A stretch of 64,000 nucleotides of DNA from Portunus trituberculatus (taxonomy: Eukaryota; Arthropoda; Malacostraca; Decapoda; Portunidae), in contig NC_059281.1 of assembly GCF_017591435.1 (NCBI RefSeq), positions 15,432,402-15,496,401 of the forward strand, written 5' to 3'. Both the position numbers and the translations under genes were made by a program. Below are positions 25,968 to 38,069 of the stretch, piece by piece. The notes under the pieces were generated by a model. That model searched no databases. It was given only the letters and a program-made list of their open reading frames with translations, and had not been told where the DNA came from. Numbering within the stretch: the first letter of the stretch is position 1; every line of letters begins with the position of its first letter.

Positions 25968-28021
25968 TCACTGTTATCCACCTTATTTTCATATATCAGT
26001 TTTTCTTTGTGAAAAATTCTGCTGTTACAAATCGAAATGGTGATGTTTGACCTGTTCATGGTCTTACTGTCTTGCACGCTTCCCTTGACACAAGATCACA
26101 ATTGAGTCAATGACTTGCACAGAATCAAATACTGTATATTTGATCCCATGATTGTACTGGAGCTACTTGAGGTATTCCATAGCATTCATGTCACATGTAT
26201 GAAGTATACCTTAGTCCTATATACAGTACAAGCTTAGGTAGTGACAACTTCCTTCATGTCGACAATAAGATATTGAAAATTCTTAGAATGAGTTCCCACC
26301 ACACAGTACAGTAATGTCACATCATGCTCATCACCTACACTGCACCACATACTCATTGTGGCTGCTTTCAAAAATTTAATAAAAAACTAGTGAAAATTGA
26401 TCTACAGAACCTGAACACATCAAAATTATTGTAACAGACATGTGTTTACTCCTTAATCTGCTGAGGCTTCCAACATTTCTCTACTGAAAAAGGTTTATTT
26501 CTTGGTTTGCCAAAACAACTGTTTTGGGGCTCCCAACACTACTAAAAAAAGTTTCTTGCATCGTAGGGTTTCAGCAAAATGTCATCTGCTGACTGAAAGT
26601 GGAGACCTTTACATTGTATATGAAAATGTACCATATGGTGGAGATTCTACATCATTATTGCTTTTGGTTCTGTTATGCTAGTAGTAATTACTGCCAGTCA
26701 CCTGGCCTGGACACCAGCTGCTCATTCAATGCAGGACTATTTTGAATGAGCCCACAACAGGTGACCTGAAGTCATTCAAACCAAATAAAATATTGCTGAA
26801 ATTACAAGTGCCAAAGCAATTTCATTTTCAAAATCTCCACTCCACTCAATGGAAATTAGCCACCATCAGATTTGCATATGGTGACCTGCCATGATGAAAA
26901 GCATCGGCAGGTTTGAAGCTAAAGTGTAGCTTCACAAACAACATTATTCCGAGAGAAGCCTTATGAGATATGGAGTGTTAACACTTCTTGTGGTAAAACT
27001 TTTGGAAAAGACTGAGTGGGATATAGGTTTTGTCAGAGAACTGTAACAGCAGGTTGATGTGCAAGACCAGACTGTGCAGGAGTGAATCTTAAGCATGTCT
27101 TGGTGGGAGGTGAAGTCTGTCACTAGGTGACGATCATCCATCCTATGAAGAATTAGGCAGAGAGGAAGATACAATAGCAAGTACAAGTTGCTTTTGCCTT
27201 TCAAAATGTTCTCACATCAATATGATGCATAACTCACTTGTTTATAAACAGTTTGTAGTTAACTACTCCAAGAAGCACAAGAATTTACTACAAAGAACTT
27301 GTGCACATTGTCATACTGGCCTCTGCTCTCTCTTACAAGCCACCAACAAATTAACTAGTGCTACTTGGATTATGAGATAAATGGGAACCTTTCACAACCA
27401 AAACTCTCAAAATATACTTTCCAGATATTCTTTAAAAATAAATATTAAGAGGTATATAATATGGATACATGTATTATTCCTTTATAAATATTCTCCACTA
27501 AATATGTTCCATAATGTAGCTATAATTGAATATTTTGGACATTGCACATCACAAAATATGCATGTTGCCTTCCCTTGGTGGAGAAGACAGTCTCACATCC
27601 ACATACATTAGTGAAAGACAAATGTTTCAAATACCAATTAATACTATAACTATTACAAATTAAGATAATTTGTTTTATAATTCAATGACACAATGAGCTA
27701 CAACATTAAGGTTTCAATGTAATTTTAAAGCACAATCACTTTTACATTAGGTCAACTAAACATAAAAGCTGAAAGAATAAAATAATGGAAACAAACTTAA
27801 GAACATATATTAAAAGATGTGAAGGCAAAGCAACACATCTACATACACAACTAAGAAATAGAGCTATACAGCTGAATATCCCACTTAACTCTACTGCTTT
27901 ATAGACTGTGACCAGACAGCTTTTTCTCTAACCTCTATGAAGTTACTAAGCTGTTGTGAGCACCAAAATGGAGAAAAGATAAAAAGAGAAAAGAAAACAA
28001 GGAAAACAATACATTTATACA

Positions 28022-31000
28022 TTACTCCTCTAAACCATTGTCTCCATTTGTACCATCAGGCTCATCAATGTTAAAAGTTTCTCCATCCATCTGTGGACTG
28101 GTTCTCTGTATGACTGCCCCATCCAAACTCTCAGGAGTGAAAGGTGGAGTGTTCTGTGGAGGCGATGTGGCTGGCTGGGAGAGTGAAGGTGAGCTTGGTG
28201 GACTCTTTGGTACTTCCTGCTGTGTGATTAGTGGTGGGTCTTGCTGTGTGATTAGTGGTGGGTCTTGCTGTGTGGTTAGTGGTGGTGGCTGTGTTGTTAG
28301 TGGTTGATGTGTGGTTAGTGGTAGGCCTTGCTGTGTGGTTAGTGGTGTGCCTTGCTGTGTGGTTAGTGATGGTGGGCCTTGCTGTGTGGTTGGTGGTGGG
28401 CCTTGCTGTGTGGTTAGTGGTGGGCCTTGCTGTGTGGTTAGTGGTGGGCCTTGCTGTGTGGTTAGTGGTGGGCCTTGCTGTGTGGTTAGTGGTGGGCCTT
28501 GCTGTATGGTTGGTGGTAGTCTCTGCCAGGCTGCTGGTGGTACCCCTTGCTGGGTCAGTGGTGCTCTTTGCCAGGTTGTTACAGGAGCCCTCTGCCAGGC
28601 TGCTGGTGCTGCCCCTTGCTGGCTTGTGGTGAGAGGCCTCTGTTGCATATGAGGTGTGCCAGGCTGTGGCTCAAAGTTTCTCATGTAGGGGACAGTGTGC
28701 TCAGGCAGCGATGGGCAAGTCCTCAGCTGAGGGGATGGAATGGTGGGGATTCTTGAGGCCATCATTGGGTTTCCTGGGTTGGCCATCAAATGAGAAATTA
28801 GTAAAAGATGCTGTATAAAATTAAGTTATGTGATTTTAGAAGAAACTGTACAACAACTCGAACCTTTTTGCCCCTCCTGGGTGTTGCCTGCTTGCTGCAG
28901 CTGAGGTGGATGCAAGCCAACAATTTTGATGTAATTTGCAGGCACGAGTCCTATGTTCTTCCCATTGGATGCCAACAACCACCCCTGAAGACTTGGCTGC
29001 TGGTCTTTAGGTGCCAGAATAAGCTGCTGTCCAGAAACAAAGGAAAGCTCATTCCTTGTCTTTGCCTGAAATATCAATGGTACTTTTTAAAGTTTGCAGG
29101 ATTCATAAAAATTCAGATATAAAGTTTTACACAGTGGCAGACTGATGTTGCTATTGTGAAGCATAAGTAGCTACTATTCTTATATGTTATTGTTGAGACA
29201 TGACACATGCATGCACTGGCTTTTCTACCCTTTGGCATTGTCATACACGAATGGTTCCCTTTGCCTTAACAAAAGAATGCACTACAGACTGAGATACCAA
29301 GGTATTGTGTGTTTAGTGACCTGGAAGGGGTACTGTGCCACTGCTGCATAGTGCTCCTCTTGTCCCTTGATCCAGCCTTGTGCCTTTGACTTTGTGGGCA
29401 CCAGTGAGGACAAGAGACGCCAGATGAGATAAGGGCCACCAAACACAACACCAAGGAACATCACTATTGGCCAGGATGACTTGGAGGCTTTGATGTCAGA
29501 CTCTGTGATTTGTTGAGCACCTGGAAGACTGCTGCTGGCATTGCGCCACACTGACTCTAAGCTTGGGTCCTGAGATCGCAAACCTGCAAAATATAGTAAT
29601 GATATTCCTTTGTCACCTTATTGAGGCATATATTATTTGTTACTACGTATTTCATGAACAGATGTGGAAGTGGAAAGTGAAGGGAAAATTATCCCAAAAC
29701 TGTATAGCCATTATGCATCAAACAAAAACATATCTCAGCGTCAAGAAAAAAATGAAACGGTGACTCACCAATCAAATACAGGAGTCTGTGGTACAGCCAC
29801 CGCAGTGTCCGAACGATGGCAAGCGCAGAAAATATTTGAGCAAAGTGTGACTTCATCCTGTTGAAGTGGTCAGCCACCCCAAGCACTGCACGGAATGTAC
29901 TGGTGAAGCAAAGGCACAGTGAATAACTACAATCCACTTTCAATACTGGTGCTTCTGAATGACCGAATCATGAATAGGCCAAGGAAAGAAAGATACAGTA
30001 AATGTTAGTACAATTAATTTCTAACACTGATATTTCTAAATGAGCCAATCATGAACAAGTCAAAGAAATAAAGACAGTAAATAATCATACCACTCCATTT
30101 CAATGCCTGTGTTTCTGAATGAGCAAATCATGAATAAGACAGAAAGTTTGAAGCCTTGCCTGTAGACTGCATGGTATGTAGACTCCAGCATCATACTGAC
30201 AGAACCAAAGGCGTGCACGATGCTTTCTATGCTCTGAAATGCTTGCCGGGAGCTATTCTCTGCTATCTGAAGAAACCTGGGCAGGGTACAAATATAAAAT
30301 ATTCAATGAATCTTACCTGGAAATAGCTTGACTTTGACCTGCAGTTGAAAAAAAATATGGTACTAATCTCAAGTCTGTCAATCTAAAACAACTAAAAGAT
30401 GGTGCAGACTTCAACCTACCCGTTATCATCCGACATGTCCGGCATGCCACCCATCCCATACTGGCCATACCCCCTGTAGGTCCCCCCATACATCCCATTG
30501 CCATACATCCCCATGGTGTTGTAGCTGCCATATGCCGGGCGAGGGTATGTGCTGTAGGAGGTCATGGTGGAGGTGGGCCGGGGTGGCAGCGGTGGGAGGG
30601 AGGGACCCATGCCGCCCCCCCCTCCACTCCCCGGCACCATGTAAGGGGAGGCGGAGATGAATCTGAAAGTCATGAGGTTTGTCAATCTGCTGAATAGTGA
30701 CGTTATATACCAATTAATTCAGCAACAGGCTATTCTGTGCAAATCCTGCCACTCATCCTTTCCTTTAGACTGAGTTGTCATTAAAGGCTCAACCAGAGAC
30801 AAGCAAATAAAACCTCAATGAAAGTCAACACATTGCACCAGAAACAGAGTTAGATTAGGTTAAAATTTTGATTTTCTAAAAAAAATCTAGGGAGAAAATG
30901 ACTATTTTGCAAAGGCAGGATCTACTTATTTTTGTTACCAATTTGTTGTAAATTTCTACCATCAATGTCAAAATGCAAGCTTGATAGCCAAAAAAAAAAA

Positions 31001-32431
31001 AAAAAAAAAAAAAAAAAGGTACCCCAAAAAGTACCCCCTTTAGCCCATAAATTCCTGTGAAAAGCCCACATGGTAAAAAAAAAAATAAATAATAAATAAA
31101 TAAATAAAAAATAAAAAATATAAAAAATAAATATAGATATATAAATAAGTGCTGTGCACTTGTAACCCCCTCCCACATCATACAGTCATTCATCCCTCCT
31201 GAAAAATGCTTAAAGGTGGATTACTAATAACACACATAGGGAACAGTGCATTTTGTTCTGCTCTCTGGAATTGAATAGTAACACAGATTAACATTCCAGT
31301 CTAGGTGGTGAGATGAGCTTATTTCACACACTGGCCCTGGGTCTGAGAGTGGCAACATTAACTCTTTATTACTGGGACACATTTTTACCTTGAGTTTTGG
31401 GTGTGATTAGACCATTTTATTGAATTAGAAAGGGTTTATGGAGGTCAGAAGATTAATGGCCAGTCTTCATTATTCTAATCTCCCACACAAATTTGTGAAG
31501 CTGTATAAAATCAGCAAACAGTATGCAGAAAGACCATTTCATTGACATTAGAAAGGGTCTATGGAGATCAGAAGATATATTGCCACAGTCTTCACCAGTG
31601 GCATTGCCTGGCCTGGGCACCTGGGGCTTTAGCCTCGGATGTTTTTTTCAGAACTGTACATTAGCGAGCCACTAAAGAGTAAAGAAGTTGTAGTTTGCAG
31701 AGAGAGAATATGACCACTTCAGTGAAAATATTTATTTTTTTTGCTTTAATTCCTGTGCTATCTATACATGCATCATCTCGTTTCTATCAATATAATATAA
31801 TTTTGACACAAGGCTAAAGAAAGCACAGAAGTAGAGCTTTTTTTTTTTTCCCGGTAAGGATTTCCTAGTTCCCTATGAGGGTCTGGGTTCAGCCCCAAAT
31901 GTTTTCAGTCCCAAGAAATGCCTCTGGCCTTCACTATTCTAATCCCTAAACAAGTTTCTGAAGCTGTGTAAAATCACCAAATAGTAAGCGGAATGAATAT
32001 GAAAACACGCCATGCTACTGAACGGGTAAATCAACACTACCTCACTTTCTTGCCTGGCATCACGGGGGGCACCAGCACATGCACTGAATACCAATCACTG
32101 CAGCCACTACAACAAACGCACTTGGCTAAAACACTCACGAACCATGAAACAAGACTCGAAACCAAATCACCATTACGTAACCAAGCCTTGTTAACATCAA
32201 AATCACCAATGTCCAAAGCACTTCTCTCTCACCACTACTTATTACTAACACTTATCCACGCGTCTAACTCCACAAGATAAAAAAAAAACAAGAGGGGGTG
32301 AGGGAGAATGGAGGATCACCAAGTAGGAAAATACAATGAGGGCCTTACGAGGGTGTCTGGTCGGGCTGGTAATTGGGCTGTCGGTGGTTCACGTCTCCTA
32401 GTCTCTCCCAAGGCTTCGGGGGCGCCGCCAT
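28022..32431 (-). CDS. PEX13: Peroxisomal membrane protein PEX13 with repeat tail
   Basis: Seven exons on the minus strand: 32431-32349 (start MAAPPKPWERLG), 30662-30420, 30276-30160, 29899-29769, 29583-29321, 29065-28864 and 28773-28022 (TAA). All phases agree, giving 596 residues; vertebrate PEX13 is about 400. PEX13 is a core subunit of the peroxisomal import docking complex, binding PEX14 and PEX5. Visible parts: KPWE start; Gly/Tyr-rich region, residues ~70-105 (YGSYNTMGMYGNGMYGG); AFQSIESIVHAFGSVSMM and FRAVLGVADHF; hydrophobic segments ~167-192 and ~229-253 (WPIVMFLGVVFGGPYLIW); an SH3 domain ~269-335 with ALYDF-like AQYPFQ, GWLLAS and GLVPANYIKIVG. The tail (~347-596) is proline/glutamine/threonine-rich with tandem PPLTTQQG units. 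Intron 3 uses a GC donor (CTACAG|GCAAGG), supported by phase and by the family sequence on both sides. It is divergent from SLC25A16. Confidence 0.96.
28190..28560 (-). repeat. PEX13: Coding 24-bp minisatellite in PEX13 tail
   Basis: On the plus strand a 24-bp unit GGTGGGCCTTGCTGTGTGGT plus TAGT recurs in near-identical form. In the PEX13 frame it encodes PPLTTQQG, four perfect copies in a row (residues ~440-471) followed by variants (PPPTTQQG, TPLTTQQG, PPLITQQD). Every length change is a multiple of three, so the frame is kept through to the stop. Confidence 0.9.
29925..30150. repeat. Intronic triplicated segment, unit about 80 bp
   Basis: Three diverged copies of a segment with core TTCTGAATGA-CAAATCATGAATAAG start near 29940, 30023 and 30098, spaced about 83 and 77 bp. 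They fill most of PEX13 intron 3 (29900-30159), the intron with the GC donor. Confidence 0.7.
30991..31150. repeat. A-rich low-complexity block
   Basis: A poly(A) run of about 27 (30991-31017) is followed by a short unique stretch and a (TAAA)n-like block, within PEX13 intron 1. Confidence 0.85.
31358..32030. mobile_element. TTAA-flanked MITE family A, rearranged copy
   Basis: The 5' end (TTAACTCTTTATTACTGGGA, 31358) and a 3' end (ATGCTACTGAACGGG near 32026) match family A. The interior repeats the segment TTAGAAAGGGT..TATGGAG..TCAGAAGAT twice and carries about 330 bp of foreign sequence (about 31600-31930). It lies in PEX13 intron 1. It reads as an internally duplicated and interrupted copy. 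Confidence 0.65.
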
Positions 32432-33043
32432 CACCTCACTCCTCGCACTGCCTCACTCATAAACTATACACAGTCCTCCTATCTGTCCTTGGTGTGTATG
32501 ACACTGTACCCCAAGTTCTTCATCCACAGACTGCTCAGCGCTGATTATTTCTCCAGTTTATGATAATTTTTAGCCTTTTTAACGGATTTCCTTTCTTTCA
32601 TTCGTGGTTATGTTCCTAGCAGACCATTTTTCTTTCATTTCATACTCAGTTTTGGCTTTTTTTATATTTTTATTTCCTTCTTCAGTGAAAGTATGGTGCA
32701 TTTTGTTGATTTCTTCTTGTTTTGTGTGTAATAATTCTTATCCAGGGAACATTTGTAGCATGAACTGACGCAGCGCACTTACGGGATTGAGTATTTGTGA
32801 GGTATGTATCGCTGGATTCCATTATCACAGCAATATCATAACTTCCAAGTGAACCAGCTGTATTAAAAAAATATAGAGATTCTTAAATTAATTGTATCAA
32901 GATATAATATATTTGTTGGGGTTGAAATATACTGATGTTGACATTTAGATCATACGTGTGGCAGCGGAGTGTGAACCTTATGATTGCCGCGGTGCTCCTA
33001 CTCACTACTCAGTTACTCAGTGGTCATAACACTCTCGGTGAAG
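32432..33043. promoter_or_regulatory. Divergent PEX13 / SLC25A16 promoter region
   Basis: The two start codons face away from each other, 612 bases apart, with no other gene between. Both promoters must lie here or in the adjoining 5' UTRs. I could not identify a convincing TATA box or initiator. The SLC25A16 start context is AAGATGGAC. Confidence 0.6.
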
Positions 33044-33742
33044 ATGGACTCAATATCCGTGTCTTTCTTCGTCAAGTCCCTCGTTGCTGGGGGTAAGTAC
33101 AAGTCTAGGCATCACACTGTATGAAACCTTCGCTGGAATACAGGTAGCAGGTCTCTGAGTGGTCGGAATGCGCGTGTTTAGCCCCTGTGTGGTGTTCCCT
33201 GTAGAGAGGCGGCAGGCGGGGATGCTGTGAATGCCCATGTTATGAAATCCACACGTTTCTTAGTATCCTCTTTATCTCAGAGTCTTAAGGTCAGGCTAAT
33301 GGAAGGAGTGTGGTGAACTAATGCTATGTACAGCACCCATTAACCAAAGATCCAGGAAACGAATGGAGATAGTGTGATGTAATGTGATCTTTCTCTCCTG
33401 ATTAATCTTATGAAGCAATAATAACGCGGCTTTTTGTCAATTAAGTTACTCAAGTCTCAGTATTTATCGGAAGGAAATTGTTTTGGTTTTAGATAAGCGG
33501 GATGTGGTTTATGGAAAATGTATCTTCTCGTCATGCGATTATGTTCACACGTTTGTATTATCGCATTATGTTGCTTAGATTATAACTAAAAAGGACAAAA
33601 ACACTAGTAATCCGTGTGTGTGTGCCCCTTGACATAACACCAGAGTTGCCTTTCGCTGTGGCGAGTTGTGAGATTGCAAAATTTGTGTTACATTTTAGTG
33701 ACACTGCAATTCTGAGGATTAGAGTCTGGATCCCAAGTAAGA

Positions 33743-33805
<63 letters not shown>

Positions 33806-35679
33806 GGCCTACAGCTAATTCAGGGCAGTATGTTATGAAGGAAAACCAGTATAGGCTTAGCTTCTGTATGTGCGTAGCATCTCTGAAGGACTAGCAGTAG
33901 TGGAGTGGGCCTGGCGTGGCTACAGACAGCTCACAAGTCAGTGGGAGTCGAGGATGGAGAGGTGACAGCGATACACTGAGTAGGGAGAGGAGAGGGAGAA
34001 GGGGGGCGGGAAGCGGGCTGGCAACGGGACCACTGGATGTTCGTTCACCTCGCAACATATGGCGGGACGCTTGTAATATTTAACACTGTAAATCACGTAT
34101 ATATATCGCCATATTACGACTTACTACAATTCTGCATTACGTATGTGTGGAAATATATCAGACTGGCTTTATACATCCGTCCCTGTGTGGCAAGAAAGGG
34201 ATACCTTGATATTTCCTGTGTTTTAAGAAGCGGCGGTGTGTGTGTATTGAGTAGGGTAATGTCGCCAGCTGACACCTGTGCCTCTTCACGCTCGTTGCTT
34301 GCACCGCTGCGGTCGACCCGGTCGCTGGGTTTGATGAGGACCTGTTCTTACCAGCTCGGGATTGTTATGATGGAAGTGTATAATAAAGCTTTCTTTTATT
34401 GTGCGTGTGTCGCGTTGAAAGTGGTGATTCATGGTAATCTGTTCATCGCTGTGGTATCATTAAACGCGAAGAAGAGATGGTGTGGATATGTAATACGTGT
34501 CATACCTACTCCATACAAACAGTCAGTCTAGTTTTGTGAAGTAATGAATAGTGAACACGCCGGACAGGAAAATGAGTGTTGTGACGTGACTGTCGGCGGA
34601 GCAGTGCACGGGCAGCAGTAAAGAGCATCGCTGTAAATTTAACTTGTTCAGCCTTTTTCAGTGTTTTAGTTGTCACCAGACTACTTTCAAACTGTCACCA
34701 TTTCCGTGCCCCGGCGGCGTGGTGTTCAGTGTGGTGTCGTGGTGCCACTTCTCACGTGCGGTTGGCGGCGAGGAGCTAGAAGAGGGAATGGCTTCAGTTT
34801 TTTTCCTTTCCGTGCATTATTTCCGCTACTAGCTGCCTCAGAGCCTGTCTATCGGGAATAAACCATTGGCAGCAGGACGCACCATTACAGATATGCCATA
34901 GACTTAGTGAGATAAAGAGTTTTAGGACTCATAAATTACTGATTTAAACAATTACAGATATAGAGACTAAAATCATACCGTTAAAGTGAAAAAATCTTTT
35001 TCAACAAGTACAGTTAGCTAAGAAGACTTGAAAACAAATCTTAAATAAAAAAATAAAAAAATATGATGTACCAAAACAGTGACAAGAATGCAGTATCACC
35101 ACAATTAGCATGCGAGACACCCACGGCCCCACACGCCATGCACAGTCTGGAGTGAGTCTCCATAAAATATCTCAGTACAAACCCTCCCTCTTTCTCTCGT
35201 GAATTATGTTGGTGGCGGGGCCTCGAACACTGCCCGAGCTGAGGGTTACCCAGCTGCTTTAGTCCTGACTGGCAGATTGGCGGCTCACTAACATCTAACA
35301 CCACACATCTCAGCTCACAACATACACTACAAGGTTGCTGAGGCCTCACTCTTGCACCTTATCATTGTTATTGTTTGTGTATACTCTCCTCCTTACCTGA
35401 TAAAGCAAAAAAACCTGAGCTGGATATTGGAGGCTGGAAAAAAAAAAAATTCAAACTTATAGACAGGGAGCATTATGACCTCTGTGGCGTGATGCTGAGG
35501 GCTTGAGGAGCGTCTGGGGAAGTACTAGTAGGCAGCCCAGGCGAAGGTCATGGAAGTCACCTTGAGAGAGAAAGGGTTATTATAAGAAGGAAGGAGTTAT
35601 GTGAAGGACGAGGCAGGAGGAAAGACTGGACCACCTGGGTACATTAATTTTGACTCTCACTTTCTCTCCTCAAGGTGAT

Positions 35680-35725
<46 letters not shown>

Positions 35726-35739
35726 TGGTATCTTCATTT

Positions 35740-35777
<38 letters not shown>

Positions 35778-35835
35778 TATTGATAATGTGTCATGGGTCT
35801 TTTTAAAGCACAAGACATCGCTATTGGAATGTCTA

Positions 35836-35905
<70 letters not shown>

Positions 35906-36005
35906 CGGGTTAGACCAGATCAGACCAGTAGCAGGAATGGTTGTCAGACGGCCCTCACAAATTTCAACACTCCAGCAACTAGACGGATAGTTCACCTGCT
36001 CATCC

Positions 36006-36071
<66 letters not shown>

Positions 36072-37671
36072 GCGCGGCTCACACTCATTATCCTTCTCCT
36101 CGTTGTGCAAAGCGATAGTATTGAAGACAGAAATAATCGTTTTGTCACGGCTTGCTGCGGGACAGTGGAGGGCGTTGTGCAGCCTGTCGTGGTATCTTTC
36201 CTCACTGACGTCACGAGCAATACTTTATACAGCGAGGTATTACTAGTAAGATTGTTCTGCACGCTGCTACCGGAAGAACCATTTGCTCTTATCTAACTTA
36301 AACTACCCTAACCTAACAAGTAAGGATGTTCTGCACGCTGTCACATCAAGAACTATACTATAATGTAACATAACACCAACTTTATCTTATGCCAAATAGA
36401 TATGAACCGTGTAACATTAGCAAAACCGAAATGTGGAGGTGAAACAAAGAAGTGTTTAAGAATATATCATCTACTGTAGTAAAACCAAAATGTACTGACC
36501 CATAAGGTGACGCCGGGAATGAATTGAAGAATAGTTTACTTTGTTTTCTTTGAAGTAATATATGGCAATGTCTTGGGGATTATCGGCCTCATCTTATGGG
36601 TTAGTACATTTTGGTTTTACTGTAGTAGATGATATATTCTCAAACACTTCTTTGCTTCACCTCCACATTTCAAAAGGCTTTCTTTGAATTCACATTATTT
36701 TTTAAGGTGTTTTTACAGTTCTACAGGCAGACCGATAAGATTTCTACACTATTGAGTGGAGAAACACTCTTGAAAACCCAGCTAATCATCTCTGTGGCCT
36801 TGGTAAATAGTCCCGGTGAGAGAGCAAAGCGTTTCAGAATACGGGCCATATATGTTTCGTGATGTATCGTAAGAGTCGGTGTTAGTGTTATGCGTTAGCT
36901 GTTGAAATGACTTTGCGTTCTCAGGCGTGGAGAAATTCCTGTTAATTGAAAATGTCAACACTCCTGCCTCGCCACACTTCCTCTTCTTAGTTAGTCTTAT
37001 GTCTATTAACACAGTTTTTGGAAAGAACATAAAAAGAAAAAAAAAAAAAAAAAACATGAGACAGTCTTTACGAATTGCCAGTAAGTATAAAACACTCAAA
37101 CTTCAGTACAGCACACTTAACCCTAACGTGAAATTGTAACTCTATTGCCCACACGTGTTTCAGAGGCAGGAATTAGGGTTTGACCACCACACTGCCAGCC
37201 CCAGCCTCTAGGAGCGAGTGTTTACAAGTGTGCGGGATTATGTAAACACCAAACAACGTACAGCTCAGCGTGTTACTTTGCTCGTGGCCTTGAGTTATAT
37301 TTATCTCAAACACTTTATTGGTTTGTGTTCTGCTTACCTCACTTGTTCCTCCTTTTATTATTGTTTTTCCTAACGCTTGCTCTCGTTTTATCCCTCGTTT
37401 CTTTAATAACCCTCGTTTTATATAATTTTCAGCCTGATTAGATGAGATTGAGAGACAAAGAAAGACTAAAAAAACATCATAAAACATAAATATTTACAGC
37501 GTTATCCCTTTCATTCCTTTCAAAACTAATTTATTTAACCTCCTATTTTGTCCTTCTCCTTCTCCTCCTCCCAGGGTTTGCGGGGATGTGCGCCAAAAGT
37601 ACCGTGGCACCCCTGGACCGCATCAAAATTCTCCTACAGGCACACAACAAACACTACAGGCATGACGGTAC

Positions 37672-37705
<34 letters not shown>

Positions 37706-38006
37706 TCATTTTAAAGATTCTAATTACTTTGATCTTCCTCTTCTTATTCCTCGTTTTGTTTATGTTGTTGTTCTTTTTCTTCTTCCTCTTGCTGTTGTCT
37801 TGTTTTCTCATTACTACAAGAGTGGATGAGGTGAGAGCGGCGCCAGAGGTAAATGAGCCACAGGTGGAGGCAGGTGAAGGGACCTCCTCCTCCTCCTCCT
37901 CCTCCAGCCAACCCACTAATCTCCTTTCCGAGTTTCTACTTACCCTCCTTTTCCTCCTTTCCTCCTCCCCTTTCCCTCTCCCTCCTCCCTGTATTTCCGT
38001 CGCCTC

Positions 38007-38069
<63 letters not shown>

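Larger units (their letters stand above)
23425..28021. other. Convergent intergenic region and 3' UTRs
   Basis: No exon was recognised between the stop of the ankyrin-repeat gene (+) and the stop of PEX13 (-), so the two genes converge. The region holds (GT)n at 23478-23548, (ATT)n at 24059-24115, (AC)n at 25902-25964 and an AATAAA at 25219-25224. The sequence is AT-rich and unique-looking elsewhere. Confidence 0.6.

Noticed and set aside
28038..28652. Plus-strand frames rich in Cys/Val/Gly opposite the PEX13 tail
   Set aside because: They are antisense readings of the 24-bp coding minisatellite; the minus-strand frame is fixed by PEX13 splicing.
34037..34531. 164-codon open frame in SLC25A16 intron 1
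   Set aside because: No recognisable domain, no splice context and composition like the surrounding intron.
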